Assembly (NCBI GenBank): GCA_902806595.1
Contig: CADCXC010000038.1
Coordinates: forward strand, 3,782,001-3,846,000
Source of the DNA: Pyrenopolyporus hunteri
Taxonomy: Eukaryota; Ascomycota; Sordariomycetes; Xylariales; Hypoxylaceae
Direction: 5' to 3'
Length of the DNA stretch: 64,000 nt
In this document: positions 11,092 through 23,800 of the stretch, piece after piece
Layout of the letters: each line of letters begins with the position of its first letter
How positions within the stretch are numbered: the stretch's first letter is position 1
Position numbers and translations under genes: made by a program
Notes under the pieces: generated by a model
The model's database searches: none
What the model was told of the DNA's origin: nothing
Seen by the model: the letters and a program-made list of their open reading frames with translations, nothing else

Positions 11092-11991
11092 AAGCCAAGT
11101 TCCGGAAGGGATAGGGCCGACAATCGGGTTGACTCCATGGATCCGGACCTACAATAAAGCACTTGAAGGCTCGGTACCCGTTAGACGACTATGCGTGAGG
11201 TGATTTCATTCGAGTCTCGGCTCCTCGGGATCTCCTCTTTCTGTAGTTACCTACCGAGCGTGGTATGAGCTACTACCTTGTTCCCGTCTTGGATCTCTTA
11301 GCCAAACGATAACATACAGGCGCCCATTAATCGGTATGGTTATTCCGCGGCTTCTCTTACCGATACTACCTTTTATATCTAGTTCGGCTCCTTGTTGAGG
11401 TCGATCGTAACCAACATCGCCATTAAATTCGCGGCAATAGCAGGTGACGCAATACTGCAGATTGGTTTCTACCTACCTACTAAGGTAGCTACCTCAAGAT
11501 GCGACCTCCGAGTGATCGGAGAAGCATTTAATCAGGGGGTCCAGTCCGACAACGCTGTTCCCCGGCTTGGCTAACGCACGTACATCGTTTACTGCCGATC
11601 ATATATGCCTCTTCAACAAGCCTATCCAGACTTCTCCCTTGCGTAATTGGAGAATGCAGAGATAGGGTATACCCAGGTAGGCATGAATTGGAGTTGCTTG
11701 GGCTGTCCTGCAGTATTAATGCATCATTGATGCGGGGAATGGAAGAAAAGCTGCTACGCTACTCCACCTGTCTTAACGCTGGGTAACTGACGAGGAGACA
11801 ACTCTATGATGGTATGAGGCGCTTGAGTTATTAGTCGGAAATTCGGGTATAGATACGGGATACGGCTCTTCACCCATATGTCCCACATCCTCACGAAGAG
11901 AGTTCGAAGCTATAAATTCCGGGCAAGCGTATCCCATTATTATAGCATGAGGAGGTAGCTAGAGAATTCTGTAATCTTTCAGAGTTCAGAC
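11092..11991. other. Intergenic, 0.9 kb (promoter side of the beta-xylosidase)
   Basis: No supported gene. A CTACCTACCTA/AAGGTAGCTACCT repeat lies at about 11466-11493. A 60-codon open frame at 11392-11574 is not supported. The last 100 bp contain a TATA-like box given separately. Confidence 0.5.
11911..11917 (+). promoter_or_regulatory. Possible TATA box of the beta-xylosidase gene
   Basis: TATAAAT lies about 80 bp before ATG 11992, a plausible distance for a fungal core promoter. Pattern and spacing only; no transcript data. Confidence 0.4.
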
Positions 11992-14597
11992 ATGGCGCTC
12001 GTTCTGGGATTAGCCGCATGGTTGATGAGCACAGAAGTCCTGGCTATCGGACACATTTTCCCAGACTGTGGGAATGGCCCATTAGCTAGCAACGATGTTT
12101 GCAATAGGGGGCTTTCCGTAGGGCAGCGGGCACGGGCTCTTGTTGATGCCCTCGAAACCGACGAGAAATTTGGGTTGCTGGTTAGCACTTCGCCTGGAGT
12201 CGAGAGGCTAGGACTACCTAGCTATGAGTGGTGGCGTATGCATCCTTCTTGTTATAAGTCACCACCGCGAAGAAGGCGCGCTGATTCCGGTATTAGAAGA
12301 GGCTCTTCATGGCGTTGCGTCCTCACCTGGTGTCAGGTTCGCAGACACTGGTGATTTCTCCTACGCTACATCATTCCCGCAGCCTATTCTCATGGGCGCT
12401 GCATTCGACGACGAACTTATTGAAGCTGTGGCCACGGTCATTAGTACTGAGGCTCGCGCATTCAACAATTTCAATCGGTCGGGATTGGACTACTGGGTAT
12501 GTGGCACATACTTCCGTCTACTTAGACTGTTTACGAGATAGAAATGAGTCGACGAACCGCATTATATAAAAATCGGCTATCTAGGTACCTATATTCAACG
12601 GATTTAGGTACTCAAAGTTTCCACGCCAGTGGTCGCTAATTTGAGAACTACAGACTCCAAATATTAATCCGTACCGTGATCCTCGATGGGGGCGAGGTCA
12701 AGAGACTCCTGGAGAAGACCCTTATCATCTAAGTTCGTATGTGACTGCTTTGGTAAGGGGTCTTCAAGGTGGACAAGATCCCGACGTCCTTAAAGTGGTG
12801 GCGACTTGTAAGGTGAGTTATCAGCCCCTGAAAAATCATACCCCTTATTTAGCCTATGGACTGATACTGAGCTTAATCCCGGGATAGCACTTTGCTGCTT
12901 ACGACATTGAAGATTGGTTGGGCAATGAACGCTACGAGTTTGACGCGCGAGTTAGTCCCCAGGAACTGGCCGAATATTACATGCCGCCATTTGAAGCTTG
13001 TGCCCGCGCAAATGTTGGCTCCATAATGTGCTCGTATAACGCCTTGAATGGCGTCCCGACGTGCTCGAGCTCATATATCCTACAGGATATTCTTCGCGAT
13101 CACTGGAATTGGACGGGTGATCACCAATATATCGTTTCGGATTGCGACGCCCTCCAAAACGTTTATAAACCCCATGGTTACCGGGACTCTCGCGAGGCCT
13201 CTGCTGCTAGCTCCTTGCTCGCAGGAACGGATCTTAACTGCGGCACTTACTATCAGATCCACTTGCCTACTGCTTATGAACAAGGCCTGATCAATGATAC
13301 CGTCCTCGATCAAGCCGTTACGCGACTTTACGCCGCTCTCATTAAGCTAGGTTATTTCGACTCAGCTGACTCTCATCCCTATCGTTCTTTGGGGTTCTCC
13401 GACGTGTTCACTCCCGACGCTGAAGAGCTTGCTCGGGAAGCCGCGGAAAAGGGTATTGTATTGATCAAGAATGACGGTACCCTCCCGCTTCAGGTACCTA
13501 CGGAGGGGAACCTGACGCTTGCCTTTATCGGAGAATGGGCCAACGCGACGACGGATATGCAGGGCAATTACCAAGGAGTCGCTAAATACTTACATTCGCC
13601 GTACTACGCAGCGACACAAACCCCTAATATCAACGCTGTATACGCTGGTGTTCCGGGCGACCCGGTAACCGACGGCTACCCGCGCGCCCTGGAAGCCGCC
13701 GCAAACGCAGACATCATTATCTATGCGGATGGTCCGACGACTGCGAGCGAGTCCGAGAGCAACGATAGAAACTTGATTCGCTGGTCCGGCGAGAGAATCG
13801 ATATCATGACGCAACTAGCCGGCCTAGGGAAGCCGTTCGTGCTCGTGCAGATGGGCGGGCAGCGCGACGACGCTCCTTTCTTGAATCACCCTAACATCTC
13901 AGCCATAATCTGGGGCGGTTATCCGGGCCAAGCGGGCGGGGACGCTATCATGAATGTGCTGACGGGAAAAGTTTCTCCTGCCGGTCGACTTCCCGTCACA
14001 CAGTACCCAGCACGTTACGTGAACGACGTGCCCATGACAGATATGAGTCTCCGCCCCAACCCAGCGACGGGCAACCCCGGCCGTACGTACATGTGGTACG
14101 ACAACGCGACCGTGCCGTTCGGGTTCGGCCTGCACTACACCAACTTCAGCGCCTCTATCGCCGCGCCAGCTAGCGACGACGAGGATGATTGCGCGTGCTG
14201 GGATATCGCGGTCCTAACCGCCGACTGCACTGCCGCAACGCACAAAGATCAATGCCCATTCCAGGCCGTCGCCGTCGAAGTATCCAACACCGGGGCCGCA
14301 ACATCAGATTTCGTCACCTTGGGCTTCATCGCCGGTGTCCATGGGCCTGCGCCCCATCCCATCAAGCGGCTCGTCGCGTACCAACGGCTCCATGATATCA
14401 CGCCCGGAGAGAAGAAGACGGCGAACCTGACACTGACGCTGGGGAGCCTGGGGCGCCGGGACGAGGAGGGGAACCTAGTGCTGTACCCCGGGGAGTACAG
14501 TCTGCTTGTCGACGTGCCGACGCAGGCGGCCTGGAACTTTACGCTTGAGGGCGAGCCGTTTGTGTTGGATGAGTGGCCGCGGGATACGGGGAGGTGA
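11992..14597 (+). CDS. Secreted GH3 beta-xylosidase-like glycoside hydrolase (770 aa, 4 exons)
   Basis: Exons 11992-12235, 12297-12496, 12654-12812 and 12888-14597; introns of 61, 157 and 75 bp with GTATGC, GTATGT and GTGAGT donors; total 771 codons with stop. The protein opens with a secretion signal (MALVLGLAAWLMSTEVLA), then PDCGNGPL, LGLPSYEWW, GLDYWTPNINPYRDPRWGRG and TCKHFAAYD, the order seen in fungal GH3 xylan beta-xylosidases. The nucleophile is Asp286 in IVSDCDA. The acid/base glutamate is expected in SESESNDR (~488-495). A fibronectin-III-like domain closes the protein. It would release xylose from xylo-oligosaccharides outside the cell (family knowledge). Multiple Asn-X-Ser/Thr sites are present. 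Exon 4 is GC-rich in its last third. Alternatives in GH3 (arabinofuranosidase activity) cannot be excluded. Confidence 0.93.
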
Positions 14598-14667
14598 GGG
14601 GTTTAGGGGATAGGGGCGGCGGCGTGCGGTGGTTGATATGCTGAATTAGCTGAGGGGTTACCCCTCT

Positions 14668-14772
14668 AAGGGTTAGGGTTAGGGTGGGGGTGAAGATGAG
14701 GGGTAGGGTAAATGGCGGGGTTAGGGTAATGATTGGGGGTAGAGTGAGGGTTAGGGGTAGGGTGAGGGTTAA
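14668..14772 (+). repeat. Degenerate interstitial telomere-like array (TTAGGG-related)
   Basis: About 105 bp of G-rich repeats begin 71 bp after the xylosidase stop: TAAGGGTTAGGGTTAGGG at the start, then GGGGTAGGGTAA, GGGGTTAGGGTAATG, GTGAGGGTTAGGGGTAGGG and GTGAGGGTT. TTAGGG is the canonical telomere repeat of filamentous ascomycetes. The array is imperfect and lies inside the window, so it is interstitial. It sits about 0.9 kb from the AT-rich block. Confidence 0.75.
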
Positions 14773-15690
14773 GTGTAAACCAGAATTTTCTATAGCAGTG
14801 TCTACTCCGTAAGCGTTCATATACAGTTGCTAATCGAGTTTTCTTTCAAATATCCCATCATGACTAATTGATTTTTGTTGATTTTTTGGGGGGTTGTTGT
14901 TTCTGATTTCGTAAATAGTCCTCGTTAGTGAAGATGCCAATGTTTGTAAACTTGACGCTCTATAGGTACCATCTTTCTATATTCTATAATGCCTACCTAG
15001 GTAGTATCGAAGTACGCGATAACAGATAACATCACCGACATGAGACTCCCGCCTCTTAAGAAAAAACTGTAGGCCCGTCATAGAGCAATACCTACCCTAC
15101 GCTAGGAACCCTACGTTCCATATCCGGAAACAATTGCGGCGCCAATGAGTCCACAGTCTCCATGGGACATTGACGCGATGACAATTCAGTACATTCTCAT
15201 TCGGCCCGGTGTGTAGGTCCCTACATATGTATTGCTATGCTTAACTTGCCTAGAATCGTATCCGCCGTGACCTTCAAGAAGCGCCCATATGGCAGCAAGC
15301 CCTTCCCTAGCGCGGCGCAGGTCCAATGGAGAGCGTATTTCCCAGGTTTGGGCATATCTAAGGGAAAAAGTCCTTTACTCAATATAGCCACATGGGCAGC
15401 TATAAGTCATAGTATAGAGGTAGATAGCCAGCAGTGGTCGGAGCACTTGTTAATATCCACGGCTTTCATAGGCATTATATGGCGGGTTTTTCACTCTTCA
15501 GTTACAACATATGGGATCGGTATGGTGGTTCTGGCCTAGCTCCCCCTACTGGCCGCACCTTAAGCGGTAAGTTAGGTACCGAGCGTTCCAGTATTAGGCT
15601 TGGTTAAGCACCACCTAATTCAAAAAGCGGGATGAGCTTAGGTGGCAGAAGGACGTTAAAATAACTGGCGCACCCCGTAACAATAAATAC
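14773..15690. other. Transition region between the telomere-like array and the AT-rich block
   Basis: Normal to moderately AT-rich DNA with no supported gene; a 100-codon frame at 15237-15539 has no recognisable domain. A CCTACCTAGGTAG palindrome lies at about 14991-15004. Near the border, CCACCTAA (15611-15618) and TTAGGTGG (15638-15645) form an 8-bp inverted repeat with a 19-bp loop. Confidence 0.5.
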
Positions 15691-16375
15691 TAAGAAACTT
15701 AAAATAATAAAATTTATATCTCGTTTAAAAAATAAATAAAATGTTAAAAATTAACTATTATAATATATCTATAATTTATATAATAATTTATAAAATTTTT
15801 GAAATTTAAAATAAAATAATAATATAAATTTTCGAAATTAAAAATAAAATATTAAAATACGGTTTAATATTAATGAAATTAAAGCGTTTTAATAATACGC
15901 CACTTTTTTTAACGTCTTTTTAAGTGGGTGTTTTAACGTTCCTTTAACGGATTATACTTCGATTTTAAAGTCCCTACTTAAAAGCTATCATTTATTAAAC
16001 CCTACTTATATAAATAAATATTAAATTTACTTTTAATAATAATAAAAATAAATAAATAATAACGTCGTAATATATAAAATTATTTAAAACGTTTAAATAA
16101 ATTTATAGATACCGTTCGCGTAAAATTATATTTTAAATGTTAAAAATAAAATAATTACGACTTTATTACGTAAATTACCGTTTATTATATAAGTATTATC
16201 GATAAACGAATAATGCCGTTCGATCGTTTCTTTATTAAAAACATATAACTATTTATAATTATAGTGAGTTTTAACGGATAATCCGTTAAATTATAATGGC
16301 CGTACCAAAAAATAAATCGTTATAAAAATAAAATATATAATATTATATTTTATTATAATTATAAAAAACGGTAAG

Positions 16376-16494
16376 TTATTTAACTTAAACCGCTAAACCG
16401 TTAAAACTCATAGTTTCATAATTTAATTACATAATAGGCCCACATTATACGTTATACTATATTTTTTTAAATGTTAAATCCGCTATAATTATAA
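16376..16494 (+). repeat. Repeat family 1, copy A (partially RIP-mutated)
   Basis: Carries AAACCGCTAAACCGTTAAAA followed by a conserved TTTCATAATTTAATTAC stretch. It matches copy B in inverted and copy C in direct orientation. The first CCGC unit keeps one more C than the other internal copies, so copies were mutated independently. Confidence 0.75.
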
Positions 16495-16809
16495 TACACT
16501 TAACACTTTACTTAATATCCTCGTATATAATGTTTTTATTTTTTAATTATTATATGTATACATTATATTTTATTATAAAAACCATTGTAATTATAAAACT
16601 TTTAAAGTTATTCGCTTTATTATAAAAACGTTATTTATAACGTTTATAACGTTTAAAGTCGTTATCGTTTAATATATTATTCGCATACGTAAAGTTTATA
16701 AAAGTACGTTATAATTTAATGGTTATAAAACGTTAAAAACTTTAAAATTAATAAAATATAAAAAAATATTATAATTAATTAAATTAATTTAATGTAATAA
16801 AACGTTAAA

Positions 16810-16963
16810 TGCCTTAAAATGTTTTATAATTATAATGGATTTAACATTTAAAAAAAATACAATATAACGTATAATGCGAGCTTATTATATAATTAAATTA
16901 TAAAACCATAAGTTTTAACGGTTTAACGGTTTCGAACATTTAAATTAAAATAAAACGTATTTA
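16810..16963 (-). repeat. Repeat family 1, copy B (inverted, RIP-mutated)
   Basis: Reverse-complement orientation of copies A and C. Reads TTTTAACGGTTTAACGG at about 16914-16930 and continues as GTTTCGAACATTTAAATT. Together with copy C it brackets about 2.7 kb, the arrangement of terminal inverted repeats of a DNA transposon. Confidence 0.75.
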
Positions 16964-19663
16964 AAATAATGTTTTTTTTATATAAAAAAAAAATATTATT
17001 ATTTCGATAATTATTATATTTACGAATATTATATTTATTTTATTACTTTTAATTATTATTTTATAAATAAAAATATATTTAATAAATAAAATAATTAAAT
17101 TACGAAAAAATAAATATTAAAATTCGATTAAATAATATAATAATTAATAAAAAATAATTTTAATAAATTTAAACGATTTATTTATAATTAATAATAATAA
17201 AAATTTAAATTACGATATTTATATATATCGAAATATATTTTATAATTTTTAATATTAATTATTATTAACTACGTATTTATCGTATTTAAAATTTAATTAG
17301 ATGTAATTTAAAAAAATAATCGATAATAAATTTAAAAAATAAAATATTTACGTTTTTAACGTTTCGTTTTATTATTATCGATTTTTTATTTTCGTATTTT
17401 ACTTTAAATTTTTTACCATCGTTAAAAAAATTCGATATTTTTTATTATAATTCGATATTTAATTTTATTATAATTTTTTTTTTTAATTTATTAATGGTAA
17501 TTATTTCGTTATATATAAAAAATTTTTAACGTTAATTCGACTTTTATTTTTATGTTTATAATTATAAATTTATAAGTCGGCGATTAAAAAAAATAAATTA
17601 AAAATATAAAAGCTTCGAAAACTTTTAAATTACGATAAATCGTTACATTTTTTTATAATAACAATAATATAAAATTAAAATTATTAAGTAATAATAAACG
17701 TACGTATAAATAAATTTATTTAATTTTTTTAAAATTAAAAATAAAATATAAATAAATTTACTTATATAATTTATATTTTTTATAAAAGGTAATTTAATCG
17801 ATTATTTACTTAAAATTCGTTAAATATATAATAATATTCGATTTTTTACGTTATTAAATTTTTATTTTTTTTAAATTTATATATTATAATTTTTATTTAA
17901 ATATATAAAAAAAATTTATTATATTAAATTAATTAATCGTTAATTTAAAATAAATTTTATTGTAATTTTAAAATATATAACGTTATATATTATTAAATAA
18001 TAATAAACTTCGAAATATTTATTATTATAATTAATAATTAAATTAACTACTTATCATTTAATTAAAATCGTACGTACATAAATTAATTAACGTATATATA
18101 TATTATTTTTTTATAACTTTTAATTATCATTATTTTTATAATAAATAAATATTTAAAAATTTTATTTATAATTACGATAAAATATCGTTACGCACTTTTA
18201 AATTATAATAACTTTTCGAATATAAATATACGAATTAAATTAACGGTTTAATAAAAATTATAACACTTAAATATTATTACTTTATTTTTAAAATAACTTT
18301 TTTTTCGTTCGTTAATATTTCGAAATAAACCTAATAAAAATCAAACATTTTTTTTATGATTTTATATATCGAATCGACATTTATACCATTTTATCGTTTC
18401 TTTTAAATTTTATCCCATAAAAACTTTTTACTTTTTATACGAAAATAAATTAATAACCATTTTCCATTATAACTTTTAATTAATTTTTTAAACTCTTTTC
18501 GATATTTTTTACTATAAAAAAACCGATTTAATATTACATCTTTTTTATTTTTTTAAAATAAACGAATTAAACGAACCTTACATTTATTAACGACTTCGTT
18601 TAAAAATTAATCGTACTTTTCGAATAAATAATTTACCTCGTATATATTATACTTTTTAATAAATATTTTATCGTTAAATAATTATTTATAATTTAAATAA
18701 TTCGATATTATAAATTTAAATAAAATTAATTTTTCGACCTTTATATCAAATTAATATTAATTAAATTTAATGGTAATTAAAAAATTTAATATAAAATTTA
18801 AAATAAAATATAATTATTAAATATTAAAAAAAAAAACGTATCGATAATATCGTATATTATTATTATTATAAGTTTATTATTCGATTAAATTCGTATTAAA
18901 CAAAGTTTTAAATTTTTTAAAAAATTTTTTATAATTTATATTATTTTAATATTTATATATATTATTTTAATTTTATAAAATAAACGATTTTTATATTACG
19001 AATAAAAATTATAAAAAAAAAATAAATTATATATAAATTAACGCTAAATTTTTTAATTATATCGAAATTTAATTTTAAAATAATATTTAAATTAAATTAT
19101 AATTAACGATAATTAATAATTATTAACTTAAAGTATATTTATTTAATAATATAAATAAATATTTTTTTTTATAATAATTACTTTTATTTAAAAAGATAAA
19201 AATAAAATAAATAATTATAAATTTAAAAATTTAAAATAAAAATAATCGTTAAATAATTTCGTTAATAATATTTATAATAATAAAATTATTATTTTATAAA
19301 ATACAAGGTTTTTAAAAATATAAAAAAATAATATATTAATTTTTTATAATAAATATTTATTAATAACTTTTAATAAATAACTTAAAAATTAAATTAAATA
19401 AATAATTAATTAAATTATAAAATTATTTAAATATTATATAATATATAATATTATAACTTATAATAAAATTTTATATATATTAATTATAAATATTTAAATA
19501 TAATTAAAATAAATAACTAAATAAAATATAAAATTATTTCGATATAAATATAAATAAATAAATAATACCTCGTTATAATTCGATAATATATAAATTTATA
19601 TACTTTAATATTATAATATCGACGTTTATATAATTAAATATTTAATTATTATAATTACGACGA

Positions 19664-19795
19664 TAAATTATTTAACTTAAATCGTTAAACCGTTAAAATT
19701 TATAATCTTATAATTTAATTATATAATAAACCCGCATTATACGCTATATTATATTTTTAAACGTTAAATTTATTATAATTATAAAACATTTTAAA
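19664..19795 (+). repeat. Repeat family 1, copy C (RIP-mutated)
   Basis: Same orientation as copy A, with TCGTTAAACCGTTAAAA and TTATAATTTAATTATATA. With inverted copy B it could mark the two ends of a roughly 3.0-kb element (about 16810-19795). Confidence 0.72.
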
Positions 19796-22700
19796 GTATT
19801 TAATATATTATTTTATAATAAAATTATTATAATAAATTAATAAATTAATAGATTTAATTAAACGATTTACCGTTAATTAAAATAAATAATTTTAAATTTA
19901 TTAAATATATAATTATATATATGTAAATTTTTACGATAATAAATAATTTATAAAATAATATAATAATAAAAATTAAATATAGGAATAATTTTTTATATTA
20001 TACGTTATATTTCGTATTTATATACGTTTAAAAAATAGGATGGATATATTTTAATTGAAAATAAATATAAAGTTATAAAAAAAAGAGTATAAATATTCGT
20101 AATTAAGAAATAAAAAATATTTAAAAAAATAAGGTTAATTAAAAAATAAATTAATAAGTTTACGAAATAAATTTATTAATTATTTTTTACTTAGTTACTC
20201 AATTATTACGTTTAGAAATAAATTTATCTCCATTATAAAAATAAAAATTTATTTTCGATATAAAGAATATCGAAACTTAAATTAATTTTACGAACATTTA
20301 TTTTCGTAACTTTTTATTTTATAATATTTTAATCGTTACTTTTTATATTAAAAATAAATAAAAATAATTTTAGTTTTAAATTTTCTCGAATATCCCCGTT
20401 AATATCGTCGTTTAATTAATTAATATATTATATAAATCGAAATCGTTTAAATAATAAATTAATTAAAATATTTTCGTCGTTATTTTCTAAAATATATAAA
20501 TTATATAAATTATTTTAATAAAATTCGTAAAATTTAATATTAAATAAATTAATAAAATACACGTCGTTATTAATTTACTTCGTATAATTTAAACTTTTAC
20601 AATTAATATTTTTTTTAAATATAATTTAAAAACGTTTTTCGCTACTATATAACGTAATAAAAGATTCGATTCGTAGTTTAAAAAATTTATCTTTTATATT
20701 TTTTTATATAAAACCTCGCTTATATCCATCGATAAATTTCGATAAAAAAATAAAAAATTTAACGTTTTTAACGTTATAAAAAAATAACAATATAACGTTA
20801 AAAAATAAAAATTAAATAAATCGAATAAAAAAATACTTTATAAAAATATATTAAAAAAAAAAATAATATATATTATTATATTAATTTATTATTTATAAAG
20901 TAATATTATACGCTTTATCGAAATAATATAATATATATATCCGTAATTTAAATATATTTTTCGCTTTAAGTTTTAATTTTAAAATTAAAAGTAAATTATT
21001 ATAATTAAAAAATCGATAAATATCGTAACGAAATAAAATAAAATTATAAATTTCGTATAAAATATTATTTCTTTCGATTATAATTACGTTTTTTACATGT
21101 TCCCGTATATTATTTACTATAAACTACTTTTTAATATTAAACGAAATTATATAAATATAATTAAACTTAATTATATTTTTAATAATACGATAAAATTTAA
21201 TATAAGTTTTATAAATTAAAATAATAATTAAAAATATAGATAAAAATTTTTAATTATTTATAACGTAATTAAATATAAAAACGATATTCGAAGTAAAATA
21301 ATTATTTATATTTAATCGATAAAATATTTCGATTTGTAACGTACGTTATAATCGTAAAATAAATTTTATTTTACCTTTAAAAAATATTTATTTTTCGAAA
21401 TTTAAAACGATAAAATATTTTTAATTTATAAATAAAATTATTAATTAATTTTAATTATATTATAATTTATAAAAATATAATTTATTATTTAATCGTTTAA
21501 ATATATAAAAATAATATCATTTATTATCATTTAAAATTAGAAAGATATTATCGTCGAATATTTTTATATAAAAGTTATAATTAAATAATACGGATATTAA
21601 AAAAAAAAAATTGTTATTATTTTTATTTTTATAATTATTTTTTTTTTTATTTTCGTGTTAAACATTTTTAATAATAATATAATATACGTAATATATTATT
21701 ATATAATATAATTTTTTATTATCGAATGCGTATAAATTAAATAATAAATAAAAATTAATAGGATATTTTAAATAATAAATATCGAAGGTTCGAAAAAAAT
21801 ATTCGTTATTTTTATATAATGGAATTTTAAATGATTTAAAATATCGAAACGTTATATTAAAAATATATAAAATTTTTAAATTTAACGAAAAAAATTTAAT
21901 AATTTATGATATTAATTTTTTATTATAATTCGACGTTATTAATAAAAAAATGAAATTAAAGATATAAAAATAAAAGCGTTATTTAATGTTTACGACTTAT
22001 ATAACGTAGATATATAAAAGAAATACGAATGCGTAATTCGTAAATAATTTATAAAAAAATGTATATAATTTACGCCTTGATATTAACTTCGTTAAATATT
22101 TGAATAACGTTTTTATATATTATTTATATAAATATTTTTTTTTTTTTTTTTTTTTTTATTATATATTAATATAAAGTTTTAAATTCCGTTAATTTTAATG
22201 ATTCGACTACTTATATAATTTAAATCATTTAAAATAATGTTTATTTTTATTTATTATCCCGGTTATTTTAAAATATATTAATTGTTTTTAAAATTTCTCG
22301 CGTTAAATAACGATAATATCGATTATAACTTAAATTATTACATTTATTATATTTTAATCGATAACGTTTAAATTATTAAAAACGATATAAATCGTCTTTA
22401 TTTTAATCCCTTTAATTAACTTAATAATTCGCGATTTATATAATCGATTAATGATATTTTACGTAATAAAAAATATTAATTTTATATTTTTTAACTTTTC
22501 GAAAATTTTATAAATATGTTATAATTAAATTATTCGATTTAATATTAATTAATTATTAAACATTTTATTTTATAACTTTTAATTTTAATTATTAATTATT
22601 TTTTTATAATAATTTATTTTTATTTTAATATAATTTCGATATTTTATACGTTTTTAATAATAAAATTAAATATTTAGGGATTAAAAAACGGAAATATATA

Positions 22701-23666
22701 ATATTTTATAATAAATGTTATCGAATTACGTAATCGTATTATAATTGCGAATAAATTTATATAATTTTTAAGAAATAAAAATCTTAGTTTTTTTATAATA
22801 AAATAGATATTTATAGTTAAAAAACCCTTTTATTTATAAATAATATTAAAAATATTTTTTTTTTATATATTGACGTTTATAAAATATTTAATTAAAAGGA
22901 ATTTATATCGGTGTTTAAATTAAAAGATAATAATTACGTGTTAATTTTTTATATATTTTATTCGCTTCGATTATTATATAAATAAAAAACTTTATTTTAT
23001 AATAAAGAATTTTATTAATTTTACGGGGTGAATTTTAAATATTTATTCGTTCGATTTATATAAATAATCTTCGATAATATAATTACGTAATTTTTCGAAA
23101 TTTCGAAAACGAATTAATTTATCTTTTTCGTTTTCGAAGATATTATTAATAATAACATTATAATATCTTTTAAAAATATAATAATATCGTTCACTTCGTA
23201 AATACTTTAATTATTTAAGGATAAACCATCTACTTCGAATAAATGTTTTCGTTTTTAAACTTATAATAATGATGGTAATAACGACTTTAACGATCGTAAA
23301 AATAAGTTATATTAACATTATTTCGTTAATAAAAAGATTATAATACATTAAAATAATAAAAATAGTAATTTATTTAACGATAGTAATAACGAATTTAAAA
23401 AGGGTCGTTTTATAGTTAAAGATAAAATACTTCGGTTATTTAAGTCGGTTAATAACGTTTTAAATAATAATATATATAATAATATAAATAATAAAAATAA
23501 CGTTAAATTAAATATTTATAATGTAGATTCGAAATAAATTATTTTTTTTAAATGTATAAAATAATATTAATATAATATTAATAAAAAAAATAAATATAAT
23601 AACGGTAATTATAATAATTTTTTAATGTATATTATAGTTTAATGCGGTAATTTATTTTTATTAAAT

Positions 23667-23800
23667 AATCGGCATTAAAGTTTTAAACGATTTTGTCGCC
23701 GTCGGTATTTTTATATATTTTTTTTTTTTTTTTTTTTTTTATAATATTAATAAAATTTTATTTTAACTTTTAATATTACGCGTTGTGTTAATAAATATAT
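23667..23800 (+). repeat. Repeat family 2 (LTR-like), copy 1
   Basis: GGCATTAAAG segment, a GTCGCCGTCGG segment, a TATATATTT box, a poly-T tract of about 22, then ATAATATTAATAAAATTTTA. The same order of elements recurs at three other places. Confidence 0.65.

Noticed and set aside
14539..14820. 93-codon minus-strand frame with Leu-Thr-Leu-Pro repeats
   Set aside because: It is the translation of the TTAGGG-like array, not a protein.
15237..15539. 100-codon plus-strand frame
   Set aside because: Amino-acid composition and context look random; no motif or splice continuation.
23718..23740. Long poly-T tract as the tail of a LINE or SINE insertion
   Set aside because: The tract is internal to a repeated segment with conserved sequence on both sides, so an LTR-like repeat explains it better.
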